Source of the DNA: Adiantum capillus-veneris
Lineage: Eukaryota > Streptophyta > Polypodiopsida > Polypodiales > Pteridaceae
Assembly: GCA_014529385.2 (NCBI GenBank)
Contig: CM043948.1
Span: 75,166,791 to 75,230,790, forward strand
Reading direction: 5' to 3'
Length of the DNA: 64,000 nt
The notes under the pieces were generated by a model. That model was not told where the DNA came from and made no database searches. It saw nothing but the letters and a program-made list of their open reading frames with translations. This document shows, piece by piece, positions 31,288 to 42,325 of the stretch; the stretch's first letter is position 1; the number at the start of each line of letters is the position of its first letter. Made by a program: the position numbers and the translations under genes.

Positions 31288-31731
31288 CTAAGTAGCTCTG
31301 TTATTGATAGTCCTTGCTTTGGCTTGACTACCCATTCTAAGAATGTCCTTTTTGTCACTCTCCGAGTCCTCCATGAAATATTCCTCCTTTAAAGCTACTT
31401 TGAGTTCTTCCCAATTTCTCCCATGCCCATCTTTAATTGCCCTAACATGATCCCTAATTTCTGGAGCAACAACTAGCTCAAAGATTTGAATCATCTCACC
31501 TTCTGACACGTGATGCAGCTCCATCTCCTTCACATACTCGCGTAAGTACTTGGTTACATCTTTTCCATTGAACTGATCCATTCTATTGACGACCGCTTGT
31601 ATGGCCTTCATTGCTGAAATCTCCCTTCTTTCAGTAGCATGTTGTTGTTGCATGAACATTGCAAATGCTTGAAACATTTGCATTGTTGCTGGGTCAAAAT
31701 GCATACCCTGTTGCTCAACATGATGACCCAT
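31288..31731 (-). pseudogene. Ty3-2 gag, N-terminal part
   Basis: Begins MGHHVEQQGMHFDPATMQMF at ATG 31731, 54 nt from the LTR; upstream codons come from the primer-site region. The capsid-like region includes QFNGKDVTKYLREYVKEME and WEELKVALKEEYF. The frame ends at 31288, where homologous sequence continues in another frame. Confidence 0.8.
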
Positions 31732-31758
31732 GGTTACCCACAAACTCTCACCCTGGCA

Positions 31759-31778
31759 GTTTCGCGTCGGGTTCACCA
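31759..31778 (-). other. Ty3-2 probable primer binding site
   Basis: Minus-strand TGGTGAACCCGACGCGAAAC starts 6 nt after the LTR end. It begins TGG as primer sites do; I cannot assign the tRNA from memory. Confidence 0.6.
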
Positions 31779-31784
31779 AAAACA

Positions 31785-33793
31785 TGTTGAGAAATTTGCG
31801 GTCTTGTCAGGAAAGCACTGGGCTTATGGCTGTGAGAGTTTGTGAGAGAACTCAACAAAAACTATATGAAGGAGTTAAACCATAGATGCCATGAAGAATA
31901 GGGTTTGGAAAGAAGTGCAATCAAAGAAGACTCACTCTTTCTCTCTTGCACTCACACACACAAAGAAAGAACGCAAAAGAGAATGTCAAAACAATACAAA
32001 GATGAAAACATCAAGGCTATGGTCATATCGTATCATGGGTAATATGAAAGGGTTAATGGATGAGTTAATGGCATTCAATCTTGGCTGACCAAATAGGCTA
32101 CGAATTGTTCTTTGGAATTGTAGTTTTGTGCTTACCATAATATAGATATTTTGTCTAGTGATTGGGATTAATTATGTGTACAAATCCTCTTGGTTCATAG
32201 CAAGATAACTACTCTTACATCAAAAGAAAAATTATAGTCTATGAGAGGTAGTATGATGGGATCCGGTGATAGAAGTATTTCATTGAGCCTTTCAGGGCCG
32301 AACAGAAACACTATACGTTGTTGAAAGTGTATTTTACGGCTAATCCATACCTTAATTCTAATAGATCGTACAGAGTGAAAGCGATAGAAATGATCATCAT
32401 GTGGGTTATTCATCTAGGATAGTATGTGAGAAATGTAGATATGAGAGAAGTGAAGAGATGAGAAGTTTCCCTCCCAAGCCCTATTCTTGCTCGTAGGCAA
32501 TAAGGATACTGCGGGGAGAGATGTACCTGTAGCAAAGAGAACCTAGAATTTGTAGAGAGGATGAATTACTAAGAATGAGAGACATAGGTTTGGTTAAGGA
32601 GATTAGATACATATATATATATGTTGGATTAGAGATTGAAAAGAAAACAACAAGAAATCAAGAAAACATCAATGTAGAACACATCTTACTTCACAAATCC
32701 TTCGGCACCATTATTGATGGAGAGAGAAGAAGAGTGGAGAATTCCACTTTGATTGATACACCAAGTCCAATATCTTCTTTGATTAGAGTTGATCTTCCAA
32801 AGATAGCGTACAAGAATGGCTAGTCTTCCTCTAGGAGAAAGTGTAGGCTTGGGCTTATGTTAATGGCTAAGTACAATTAGGCATTACTACTCACTCCCTC
32901 AAGAATTCCTCTCATCAATGGCTTGAATGCTTGAGTTCCTTCCAAAGAAAAAGAGGTCCCCTTTTATAGGTGAAGGGAACCCCCAAGGGTTTACACAAGA
33001 AGAGAGGAGCCAGTGTGAACAGGAATTGGAAAAGTTGGAAATGAGCTGCCCCTGCATGATGTGGGCAGACTGGGGTCTAGTATTTTGATCATATCTCCTC
33101 AACTGTGGCTCCAAATAAAAAAGTAAAAATATGGGAAAAAACTTCAGCTCATTAGCTACGATTTTCATTTTAAAATCGTTTTCCAATTCGGATTGGAACC
33201 TTGTGTAAAAAATTCATCAAAATAGGGTCCATTTATGGCAGCAAAAGTCTTCATGTGGTCTCCTTAGCCTAGACTTTCATTTAATTCCAAAGGACACCTC
33301 ATGCCATATGAAAGCATGACATTGCTCCTTGACTAAGTTTTGTAATCATGCTTGCAATAATGCATTAAAATAAGTGTATCTTTGAAATCATGCCACCTAG
33401 TGTTCCACTAGGATTTGATTCTCTCCTAGTAGCTATTTAAAAAGAAATATAAGAAAAGTATAAAAAATACATAGAATATATATATATTGGAGTTTACCCT
33501 AGATATGGGATCTAGCTAGGGTGTGAGATGATAATGAAATAGTAGAAATAAAGAATCAATGCTTTTTGCCCCAAGTTAAAGAGGCGGAGCTATTGATGCT
33601 TTTCCCATAGTATTTTCTGATGGTAAAGTAAGGATAGGTTACCCTTGAGAAAAATAATAGGATGAGATAGAAGGTTTATTATTATACTTAAATATGCATA
33701 TGTACACTATAGGAAATATAATTATGTATCTAAAAAAATACAAGATAGATCTTGTAGCATGCGTTCTCACTATGTACGTGTCACAGTACGACA
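31785..33793 (-). repeat. Ty3-2 5' LTR
   Basis: 2009 bp, same length as its partner and about 99% alike by eye. Its outer end is followed by the GCGT duplication and the resumed Copia-1 gag. Confidence 0.95.
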
Positions 33794-34104
33794 GCGTTGC
33801 TCCCTGAAGAGATTCGTCGTAAATCTCTTAATAATGCTAGTCATGGAGATGCATATATGGCTGGCAGTTCAACAAAGGCAAGAGGCCGTGACAGGAACAA
33901 ATACAAAAGCAAAAGTAGAGAGCGAAATCCTCGTAGTCCTATAGCAGACACAGGAACCAAAGTAGAGACCACAATGCCAGAAATGTCGAGTGTTACTATT
34001 GCCACAAGAAGGGTCATTACAAAAAGGATTGTCGCAATTTCCTAAGAGATCAGAAAAACATGCAAAAGGATAATTATGGCAAAGGCAAAAGTACAGTAAA
34101 GATT
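33794..34104 (+). pseudogene. Copia-1 gag C-terminus with zinc knuckle
   Basis: Continues the gag interrupted at 23770 (LLPEEIRRKSLNNASHGDA). Basic segment, then a CCHC knuckle readable near 33990-34035 as CYYCHKKGHYKKDC in a frame different from the first part. It binds genomic RNA in intact relatives. Confidence 0.8.
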
Positions 34105-34291
34105 GAGGAGCTCTGTTGAGTCTCCCATACCCACCACTGTAGTAGAGGATGCTCCTCCTCCATTGATGGTCATTATGCCCATAGAGATTCATCCCGAGGT
34201 GACAGCAGATGCCTCAGATGTTCTCATTTTCGCTTCAGATCTCACTCCAGATGCTTTGGTTGCACAGGATGAGGGTTATGCACAGAATTGA

Positions 34292-35884
34292 ATCCTTGAT
34301 TCTGGTGCAAGTTTTCATGTCACACCACATAGAGAGTGGTTTTCCTCTTATGCATCCATGCATGGAATAGTCAAGCTTGGTGATTCCTATGAGCGTGAAA
34401 TTATTGGCATTGGTGATGTGAAACTTCAGATGCATAATGGCACCACTTTTGTGCTGCAAAATGTCAGACATGTGTCCAAGCTTACAAAAAGCTTGCTTTC
34501 TATAGGGCAATTGGATGATCTTGGCTACACTATAGTTTTTGGTGATCATTCTTGGATGACCCGCAAGAACAACCTTATCATGATGAAAGGAAATAAAAAC
34601 AGATCCCTGTACTCTTTGTTTGTTTCGAGTGTCGACGAACACTCTATCTTGTTGCCGAGCTACCGTCTCCTGAGTTGTGGCATAGCTGGCTAGGGCACAT
34701 TAGCCAAAAGGGAACGAAAACACTTCAACGTTTTGGCTACTTACCTGTGTTAGATTACACGGACTTTCCATTCTATGAGCATTTTCTATATGACAAACAG
34801 ACTAGATTGACATCTTCACCATTGAATAAGAAACTAGGCGAACCTCTAGACTTGGTGCACAGTGATTTGTGTGGTCCAATGCCACATAAAACTCTAGGGG
34901 GGGGAAAACTACTTTCTCACGTTCATAGATGATTCTACCAGAAAGGTGTGGGTGTATCTCTTTGAGCATAAGGAATAAGTCTTTTCGACATTCCAAAAAT
35001 TCCTCGCCATGGTTGAGAACCAATCAGGAACAAAGCTGAAAGCTTTTCGCACGGACAATGGTGGAGAATACGTCTCCACAAAGTTCAAGGATTTCTGCAA
35101 TAGAAGAGGCATTCGGTGGCAATTTACTGCTCCATACACACCTGCACAAAATGGGATAGCTGAAAGAATGAATCGTACGATTCAAGAGTGAGTTGTCTCT
35201 ATGATGTCTATGGCGGAGCTTACTCCAGAGTTTTGGGGGGAAGCTGTTCTGACAGCAGTGTACATAATCAACAGGTTACCTAGTTCTCCTTTGAATTTCA
35301 AAATTCCAGAGGAATTATGGACTGGCAAAAGGCCAAGCTATGAGCATTTACGTGTATTTGGATGTGAGGCATATGCACATGTGCCCAAAGAACTTCGTTG
35401 GAAGTTAGATCCCAGATCACACAAATGCATCTTTATTGGCTATGGTGCAAACGGAGAGATGGGATATCGTCTCTGGCACCCAGAATCAAACAAAGTCATT
35501 CGTAGCTCACATGTGATTTTCAATGAGTCAAAAATGCACAAGAAGCCCATCAAAGATGTTGAGTACAGACGTGTTCGTTTTGAGGATGTAGCCTCTGAAC
35601 CAACTCAGTTCAGTAGTGTTGCACCTACTTCTCAAGTGCAAGATACTACTATTGCTCCGGAGAGAGCCGAGTCCAGCAGTCAGGCACTGAGACGCTTTGA
35701 GAGAGTATCACGTGCGTCCGAGCGGTTTGAGCCGGGTATACACCGCATTTTGGTCACTGACAGTGGAGAGCCAACCCGCTACAAAGAATCTATACAAATA
35801 GAGGATAGCATTAAGTGGGAGCAGGCTATGCAATCAGAATACAATTCGATTGTGGCTAATGAGACATGGGATTTGGTTGAATAA
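34292..35884 (+). pseudogene. Copia-1 protease and integrase
   Basis: Protease: LDSGASFHVTPH near 34295 with D-S-G-A intact, preceded by a TGA where Trp is usual. Integrase: zinc region starting LGHISQKGTKTLQRFGYLP with the second Cys pair altered to Tyr (FYEHFLY), catalytic D in LVHSDLCGPMP (about 34855), D in FRTDNGGEYV (about 35055) and E in NGIAERMN (about 35160), then the GKRPSYEHLRVFGCEAYAHV region and a variable linker. Frame changes lie near 34690 and 34930, and a stop near 35190. Order protease-integrase-RT defines Ty1/Copia. Confidence 0.88.
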
Positions 35885-37292
35885 CAAAAAGGCAAAAATG
35901 CTTTACCTTGCAAGTGGGTATACAAAAAGAAGTATACGGCGGAAGATCCCGAGCCTAGATACAAGGATCATCTAGTTGCCAAGGGTTTCAAGCAGCAAAA
36001 AGGTGTGTATTTTGAGGAGATTTTCTCTCCAGTAGTCAAGATGACTACACTTCGCACCGTGCTTGGCTTGGTTGCTATCCAGGACATGGAACTTGTCCAA
36101 ATGGATGTGAACACAACATTTCTTCACGGGGATCTAGATGAAGATGTCTACATGAAACAACCAGAGGGATTCGTATGTGAAACCCAAAAACCAATGAGGA
36201 CAGAATTGGTTTGTAGACTTAAAAAGGCACTCTATGGCCTCAAGCAAGGTTCAAGGCAATGGTATCAAAAATTTGACAAATTCATGTAGTCTCAGGGTTA
36301 CATAAGAAGTCAAGAGGATCACTGCTTATACACAAAAAGATTAAACGATGGTTCTTTAATCATCTTGATCTTGTATGTAGATGATATGCTTATCGCAGGC
36401 AAATCAATTGATGAGATCAATCAGTTGAAAAAGATGCTAAGCACTCAGTTTTCCATGAAGGATTTGGGAGATGCCAATCACTTTCTTGGTATGCACATCA
36501 AGAGAGATAGGCAACGTGGAATTCTTGAATTATCTCAAGAAAAGTACATTCACAAATTCTTGCAACGTTTTAGTATGCAGGGGGGGAAGTCATTGAGTAC
36601 CCCAATGCAAGCATACTCCAAACTTAGCAAGGAAGACTCTCCCAAGACAGTGGCTGAGAAAGAGGAAATGGCAAAAGTACCATATTCCTCAGCAGTTGGC
36701 AGTTTGATGTACGCTATGGTAGCCACAAGACCAGACATTGCACATGCGGTGAGAGTGGTTAGTAGGTACTTGGAAAACACTGGCAGGAACCATTGGGAAG
36801 CAGTGAAGAAAATCCTCAGATATTTGAAAGGTACAGCTAGCAAGTGCTTACGCTTCGGAAACAATGATGCATCTATTGTAGGTTACACGGATGCGGATTA
36901 TGCGGGTTGCGTGGATCGTAGAAGATCCACATCTGGCTATGTGTTCATGTTTGCTGGAGCAACTATCTCTTGGATCGTGTCTCCAAGATTGCACGTCTTC
37001 ATCTACCACTGAGGCAGAATATGTTGCTGCGTCTGACGCCAGCAAGGAAGCCATATGGTTGGCTCGTCTAGTGGGAGATTTGGGCATTCACGAGGTTCCA
37101 ATACTACATTGTGATAGTCAGAGTGCCATTGCTTTGGCAAAGAATCCAGTGTTTCACTCAAAGTCGAAACACATAGAGGTCAGATACCTTGTCATACGAG
37201 ATGCATTGGCTGGCAAGTGTATCGAGCTTGTCAAGGTTCACACTGACGACAACCCCATAGATGCTCTCACAAAGAGCCTAGCCTCGGAGTGA
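35885..37292 (+). pseudogene. Copia-1 reverse transcriptase and RNase H
   Basis: RT motifs: CKWVYKKKY, ARLVAKGF-like block, QMDVNTTFLHGDLDEDVYM, CRLKKALYGLKQ, then catalytic LYVDDMLIAG near 36375 and FSMKDLGDANHFLGM. RNase H: GYTDADYAGCVDRRRSTSGY, TTEAEYVAASDASKEA, CDSQSAIALAKNP, ending in the DALTKSL tail. It is broken by stops at 35882 and 36286 and by a frame change near 37000 in the SKLQ-to-TTEAEY interval. Closest in style to Tnt1/Tork-type Copia elements. Confidence 0.9.
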
Positions 37293-37389
37293 TTTACACA
37301 TTGTATAGAACTTATGGGTGTAGGATGAAGCCTCAACAATGCTTCATCAATTTTGTATAGACTAACATACTAATGCCACTATGACCTTC

Positions 37390-37400
37390 AAGTGGGAGGT
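37390..37400 (+). other. Copia-1 polypurine tract
   Basis: AAGTGGGAGGT immediately precedes the 3' LTR, a typical Copia tract. Confidence 0.88.
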
Positions 37401-37706
37401 TGTTGGGGTGTAGGCCAGGTGGCCGTGGGAAACCACCCTTGTACACTTGATTTCCCTTAAACAATATAGGGAGAAAAAGAGAGAGAGAGTTGACTCTTCT
37501 CCTTCTTCTCCACTAACCCACACAGTGGCTGCCTGTGCATCTCCCCCTTCCCCATTTCTCTTCTTCCCCTCTCTTGCATACACACTTCTCGAGTTGACTC
37601 TTCTCCTTCTTCTCCACTAACCCACACAGTGGCTGCCTGTGCATCTGCCCCTTCCCCATTTCTCTTCTTCCCCTCTCTTGCATACACACTCCGTACACGC
37701 ACAACA
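37401..37706 (+). repeat. Copia-1 3' LTR with internal 104-bp tandem duplication
   Basis: 306 bp, ending ACAACA and followed by TATAA. A segment from GAGTTGACTCTTCT to CATACACACT (about 37485-37588) is repeated at about 37589-37690; the 5' LTR has one copy. Confidence 0.93.
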
Positions 37707-37711
37707 TATAA

Positions 37712-40006
37712 ACCCTCTCATTTTTTGCTTAATTTAACGGTGGCTCCCTCCTGACAGGTCCGTGCTATAGCACCCTCTAGGTGCTATCCCAATCTCTCTC
37801 TTTGGATCTATCTCCCCCTATCTCTCCCCCCTCTTTCTTTTCCCTATCTCTGTACTAGGCGCGCTGCTGTATTCCTCGTACCTCTTGATGATGGACCCGC
37901 CATACTGCACTGGAGGAATGTGGAAACTTGTTCCAAACACTATAAAAGGTGAGCTCCCATGCTCACTTAGCATTGGTACTGTATGCTTTTGTGGGGTGTA
38001 TGTGTGTACTTAAGAGTTGTTATCTGTACATTGGGACGGTGAGGGTGTTACCTGCAAGTGGTGTTGTGTTAAAGATTGTCGGCTCTATGGCAAAAGACAA
38101 GGATAAGTAGGCTATTGTGGAGCTGGCTGCGGAGCTGGCTGCTCCCACTCAATCTCAGGTGAACTGTGACATTGGTATGGACTACTGTTCAAACTATTTG
38201 GTTATGATATGATTCACTTGTTGTTATGGTTATATTCTTTATGCATATGCCAGAATATACATGACTGGCAACTTCCATTGTATCATTTACGACATTGGTT
38301 TTTTTCACCTTACGGGTTTAGGAAAGGCTTTCGTTAACGTATCATTGGCATATATATGTGCATCCTTTTGTCTTGACTGAGAAATTATGTTTGAGGTTAG
38401 GGATAAATGGCAATACATTTCTATGGAATTTTTCATAGGCATGTTCTTAGAATAGATTTAAAAGGTGGTATCCTCTTGCAAACATGGGATAAATGTTGCC
38501 TTGAGTTGCTGTTTTGGCTAAAATATATTAAAAAAAGCTCTTGGGAATGGTCATTTATGATAGGGTTGATTGAGGGGTTAACATACGGCTTGTTATACTC
38601 TGTTATGGCTGATGTGGCTGGTATGATACTGATGTTGTGCCTCTAAGTTTGTTATCGAGCTTACCATTAACACTTGGTTTCAATCTATACTATTCTAGGG
38701 TATGGATATAGAGCTTTAACATCTGCTCACTTAGCCATGAATGGGTGGTTGTGTACAGGGTTATGATAGATTGTGGGCACATTGGTTATACTAGTGGTAT
38801 GTGCTTATGGGATTGGTACTGAGCTTACCTTGCTTGCTCAGATACAATCTAGGCCGACTTAGTGTTGTGTATATTGTTCCTTTGTAAAAGTGCTCAACTT
38901 GGCCGAATATGGTTATTATTGTCGTGAACAGGGATATGACTGATTGTGCCCCATTATGGTTATGATAATGGTTGTGAAAGGTTGTGGATTATGGTAAATA
39001 CGGTTGTAAATGGGCTCCTCATGAAGCTTTAAATGGTTTTTTTTTGGATCAAAGTTATGGACCATGGTGTCTCACTTTCCTAGCTTTTTGAACAAATGTG
39101 AAGCTATGGAATAGCCCAACTATATGTTGTAGTTTTTAGGGGAGTAGCACTGATATTACTACCTTACATACGTTTTCGACTCCATCTAAGGAGATGTAGG
39201 ACTTAATTACTAACATATTTTTATGTTACAAATGTCTCCAAAGTATATATTGATTGCACGTATGAGCACTGCCACTGACCCTAAAAAAATAGTGGCATGC
39301 CAAATTATGAAAAGTCAAGAAACAGGTATATGTGGCACTTCGAGGCTAAAATGCCTCTTAAAACTCGTATGTGACCTTATCTCATGAGAGCTTGCAAAGC
39401 TAAAGGGGCTCCAAATGTTTTTATCCCTTGCAAAGGAAACCATTGCTGAATATATGAGAAGCTTCACATTTCTTATTATTTATCTTTGAAAACTTTTTAG
39501 TTGGGTGACATCTATAACATGTGGGATACCCATGCATCACCTGCATATGGTGCCAATGCTAACTAAAAGTTGTGTATTTCCATGGGTGCACGTGAGGGTT
39601 ACCTTCTCAACTATGGTTTTCAAAGTTCCTTGGAGTGAAGATGGTGGATTATATATCTTCAGGCTCTTAACTCTCTTATACTTATGTATAAAGATTGTTT
39701 TATACTATGAATGGGAATTATACCACCTTTCACTGACATAGTTTCTAGTGTCTTTAGTAATTTAAAAGAATTCTTTACTGTTTATGTTATATTATTACTG
39801 GAACACACACACACCTAACACCAAGGGTAGTAGAAATACTATTTAAAGACCTAGTTACTATATTTTATCCCTCAATGTTTGTCCTAGATTTTTGTTCCTG
39901 GGACTAATACCTGTGGGATGGGGCTATCTTCACACGGTCCTTATAGGTTCTCCAAGTCGGTTGAAGGATGAAGATGCTACCAATTCTTGCCATTAGTCAT
40001 TCCTAT
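37712..40006. other. 2.3 kb with no recognised gene
   Basis: No protein similarity I can see, no LTR or primer site. A TATA-like ACTATAAAAGG lies near 37940. The stretch at 38920-39010 is rich in repeated GGTTATG and GGTTGTG words. Likely old decayed repeat DNA or intergenic sequence. Confidence 0.55.
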
Positions 40007-40147
40007 CTATTATTAACACAATTTCTTTTGATCATGTAGAGCTTAGCACTATCTCAAGGGTTAGAGATAGTGCTTAGCACTATCTCTATTATTAACACAA
40101 TTTCTTTTGATCATGTAGAGCTTAGCACTATATCAAGGGTTAGAGAT
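40007..40147. repeat. 62-bp direct repeat with 79-bp offset
   Basis: CTATTATTAACACAATTTC begins copies at 40007 and 40086; each continues to GGGTTAGAGA with one difference (CTC versus ATC). Confidence 0.85.
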
Positions 40148-40314
40148 TCCTACTGAGCCTCTTTCTAAAGCCTCGCTTTAAGTACTTAGATGCATTCATG
40201 ACCCTTTGGCATCTGAACTTATAGCAGGAGCTTCTATGGATCTAGCCAGCTCCTTGGTCCAAAACATGTCATTTGATAAGTGTGTCCATACCCTCACCCA
40301 GCTTTTCAATAACT

Positions 40315-40451
40315 CTAAGGGAGGGTTAGAGGTTAGCTTGGCTTATGTGCCAACCGTGGACAACCTTGCAGATCTTTTCACAAAGGCATTGTCTCGTGAG
40401 AAGCTCGAATTTTTTTGCAAAGCTTTGGGCTTACTCCTCTTTGTGGCTTGA
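40315..40451 (+). pseudogene. RNase H C-terminus of Copia-3b
   Basis: Only the last 45 or so residues are recognisable (NLADLFTKALSREKLEFF); the frame upstream is unrelated filler. No catalytic residues remain. Confidence 0.8.
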
Positions 40452-40526
40452 TCATGTCCTCAGGGCATGGCACTTCCCTTTAATCACGTGCCAGCTCTCG
40501 TTCACCGCATCACTCTAGGGGGGATT

Positions 40527-40754
40527 TGTTACCATATACATGTGGTAGTGATGTGTGTGAACACCCTAGGACCGCTGGGGCATTTTTCCCCTCTTTAGGA
40601 GGTTTTCCCCCCCCGTGGATTGTATATATGCCCATCACTCTAGGGCTATCTATCTTTCCATTGCACACTAAGTAAAAAACTCTCTATTGTGTGCCTTGAG
40701 CTTCCTTCGTCTTCTCCAAGCTGTGTGTGTTTTCCTACAACCCTAATTTCAACA
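40527..40754 (+). repeat. Copia-3b 3' LTR
   Basis: 228 bp, near the 227 bp of the Copia-3 LTRs, clearly diverged from them but colinear. Confidence 0.88.
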
Positions 40755-40922
40755 AAAATGTACTTCTAGATTGGGTATGCCCTAAAACACTTTTTTGTGA
40801 ATATTTTTAGTTATTGTTTGGAAACCATGAAATACTTGAAAATGTTCTTATTGGCTGGAGGTATCAAGAACCTATTAAGAATGTGGTCTACAATAATGAT
40901 TTCTTAAGACACGGCACTATGC

Positions 40923-41177
40923 TGTTGGGTATGCAGGCCCAGTATGTCAAGTGTCAAATGTGTGGGAACATGCCCTTATGGCATCCAAGAAAGCTTCAGT
41001 TATTTTGGAAGATTGCATGGTTAATCTCTTTTATATGTAAGGTTGCACACAAACAATAATCAACAATAGCGTGTCTTTTTTCCCTTGATGTGTCGAATCT
41101 CCTCTCTCGCTCTCGTTCTGTGCAGACTCTTCTCGCCATGGCTTGCCCAAGGTGGCATCCACCATAGCCTCCCTTCA
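40923..41177 (+). repeat. Mini-1 5' LTR
   Basis: TGTTGGGTATGCAGG to CCTTCA, bounded by the primer site 2 nt later. Confidence 0.82.
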
Positions 41178-41179
41178 AC

Positions 41180-41191
41180 TGGTATCAGAGC
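41180..41191 (+). other. Mini-1 primer binding site (initiator tRNA-Met)
   Basis: TGGTATCAGAGC, as in the Copia elements. Confidence 0.92.
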
Positions 41192-41232
41192 CCCTAGGTC
41201 GGCGGCTAGGGCATTGGCAGGGAAAGACGCAA

Positions 41233-41598
41233 CATATCAAGACGCTGACAATTTTTGGCAGGCATCAATTTTACGTGCATCTCAAGACGCTGTGTGGATC
41301 CTAGGCGGGAAAGAGAGTACCGTCAGCATCTCAAAATGCTTGGTGCAAAAAGTTGCTGGCGAGGTGTTCTCTGTGCATAGTTTCTCAAAACGCTACAGTT
41401 GCAAAGGGCTGAGGCAGTGTCCTCGATAGCATCTCAAAAGGCTGCTAGTGAGGCAATTTTGTGAGCATCTCCAAAAGCTGCTAGTGAAGCAATTTTTACA
41501 GCATATCAAAATGCTGTATGTAGGAGCCACTTGGGAATTTTGCATGCATTTCAAAAAGCTGCGTAGAGTAGAGGATTTTCCAAGCTTCTCAAAAGGCA
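41233..41598 (+). repeat. Nine spaced copies of CATCTCAAAANGCTG in Mini-1
   Basis: Copies start near 41233, 41278, 41327, 41379, 41430, 41466, 41502, 41547 and 41584. Spacing varies from 36 to 52 bp and is often not a multiple of three, so the motif itself rather than a repeated peptide is what recurs. Spacers differ in sequence apart from a GCTAGTGA-GCAATTTT block after two copies. Confidence 0.8.
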
Positions 41599-42048
41599 CA
41601 CTACAAAGAAGCTTACAAACTTGTCAACGGTTGACATCAACAATACTTAGCAATGGCATAGACGAAGCAATCACAAGAAGAAATGCACATATGCAGATCG
41701 GTTCGAGGTTTTTTTGACCTATTGAAGCTAGCAATAAATCTAGTGAATATTCTTTCAATTATTTGCTTCAAGCACTCGGCATATCAGTCGATGCAACACA
41801 TGAAGATGTGCTTCGAGATTGCTGTACAAGCTTTCACAAACTATTTTTGTTAGTTTAGTGTCGTAGTACGTCATCTTTTGTCTATTGTCAAAAAGATCAT
41901 TTACTTTTCAGTCAAAGCCTTGTTTTCAGTTATTGTCATGCCAAAATTTTGTACAGGGTTATAGACACTGCCACATAAAAAGTGGTAAGGCCACCCTTTT
42001 GTTGTTTGCTCGGGTTTTGGTATGTCTTACACTGATGGTTGTTTGATG

Positions 42049-42079
<31 letters not shown>

Positions 42080-42190
42080 CTATGTTATTGTCAAGGAAGG
42101 GACTTCTACTCATGGTTTCAGGTGAATGGACTTTGCCATGATCTGTCTGTCTCGAGTCCACGGTTAGTGGTTTGGGCTTGAGGGGGGGTT

Positions 42191-42325
42191 TGTTGGGTAT
42201 GCAAGCCCAGTATGTCAAGTGTCAAATGTGTGGGAACATGACCTTATGGAATGCAAGAACGCTTCAATTATTTTACAAGATTGCATGGCTAATCTCTTTT
42301 ATATGTAAGGTTGCACACAAACAAT
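42191..42325 (+). repeat. Mini-1 3' LTR, truncated by Chromo-1
   Basis: First 134 bp of the LTR; the rest should lie on the far side of Chromo-1, outside the window. Confidence 0.82.

Larger units (their letters stand above)
23771..33793 (-). mobile_element. Ty3-2: complete Ty3 element of the DHGS-protease clade
   Basis: Two LTRs of exactly 2009 bp (23771-25779 and 31785-33793) bound a 10.0-kb insertion with a 4-bp target duplication GCGT (23767-23770, 33794-33797) in the Copia-1 gag. On the minus strand the order is primer site, gag, zinc knuckle, protease, RT, RNase H, integrase, C-terminal acidic tail, polypurine tract. Roughly twenty differences between the LTRs by eye, about 1%. Several frame changes separate the reading frames. 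The polyprotein type (DHGSE protease, FIDD RT, LAREDL integrase) is one I recall from mosses, ferns and fungi, not from typical flowering-plant lineages. Confidence 0.95.
3176..37706 (+). mobile_element. Copia-1: LTR retrotransposon expanded to 34.5 kb by nested insertions
   Basis: The 5' LTR (3176-3377) and 3' LTR (37401-37706) both start TGTTGGGGTGTAGG and the pair is flanked by the same 5-bp target duplication, TATAA, at 3171-3175 and 37707-37711, so both ends belong to one insertion. Its own sequence survives as 3176-3428, about 22536-23770 and 33794-37706. Domain order is leader, gag, zinc knuckle, protease (DSGAS), integrase, RT, RNase H, polypurine tract, which is Ty1/Copia order. Stops and frameshifts break the reading frame. 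About five differences in 202 shared LTR positions make it older than the elements inside it. Confidence 0.93.
40315..40754 (+). mobile_element. Copia-3b: 3' end of a Copia-3 relative (RNase H tail, polypurine tract, LTR)
   Basis: The frame LEVSLAYVPTVDNLADLFTKAL (40327-40450) matches the RNase H tail of Copia-3. CTAGGGGGGATT precedes an LTR at 40527-40754 starting TGTTACC and ending CAACA, homologous to the Copia-3 LTR. Everything upstream is missing, so this is a 5'-truncated remnant. Confidence 0.85.
40923..42325 (+). mobile_element. Mini-1: small non-autonomous LTR element, split by Chromo-1
   Basis: A 255-bp LTR (40923-41177), primer site TGGTATCAGAGC (41180), about 1.0 kb of non-coding interior and a purine tract (GAGGGGGGGTT) before a second LTR beginning at 42191. 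Only 134 bp of that LTR are present before the Chromo-1 LTR begins at 42326. About nine differences in those 134 bp make it the oldest pair in the window. No gag or pol is encoded, so it depends on another Copia element. Confidence 0.85.

Noticed and set aside
37939-38165. Possible host gene start: TATA-like box, then a short ATG frame (MAKDKDK, stop) and a donor-like CAGGTGAAC
   Set aside because: The frame stops after seven codons, no further exon is recognisable, and such signals are common by chance.
38407-38646. 79-codon open frame with hydrophobic stretches
   Set aside because: No recognisable motif, no neighbouring signals; length fits chance in AT-rich DNA.
41233-41598. Possible CRISPR-like array
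   Set aside because: Repeats are degenerate, spacing is irregular, and the host is a plant; it is a motif array inside Mini-1.
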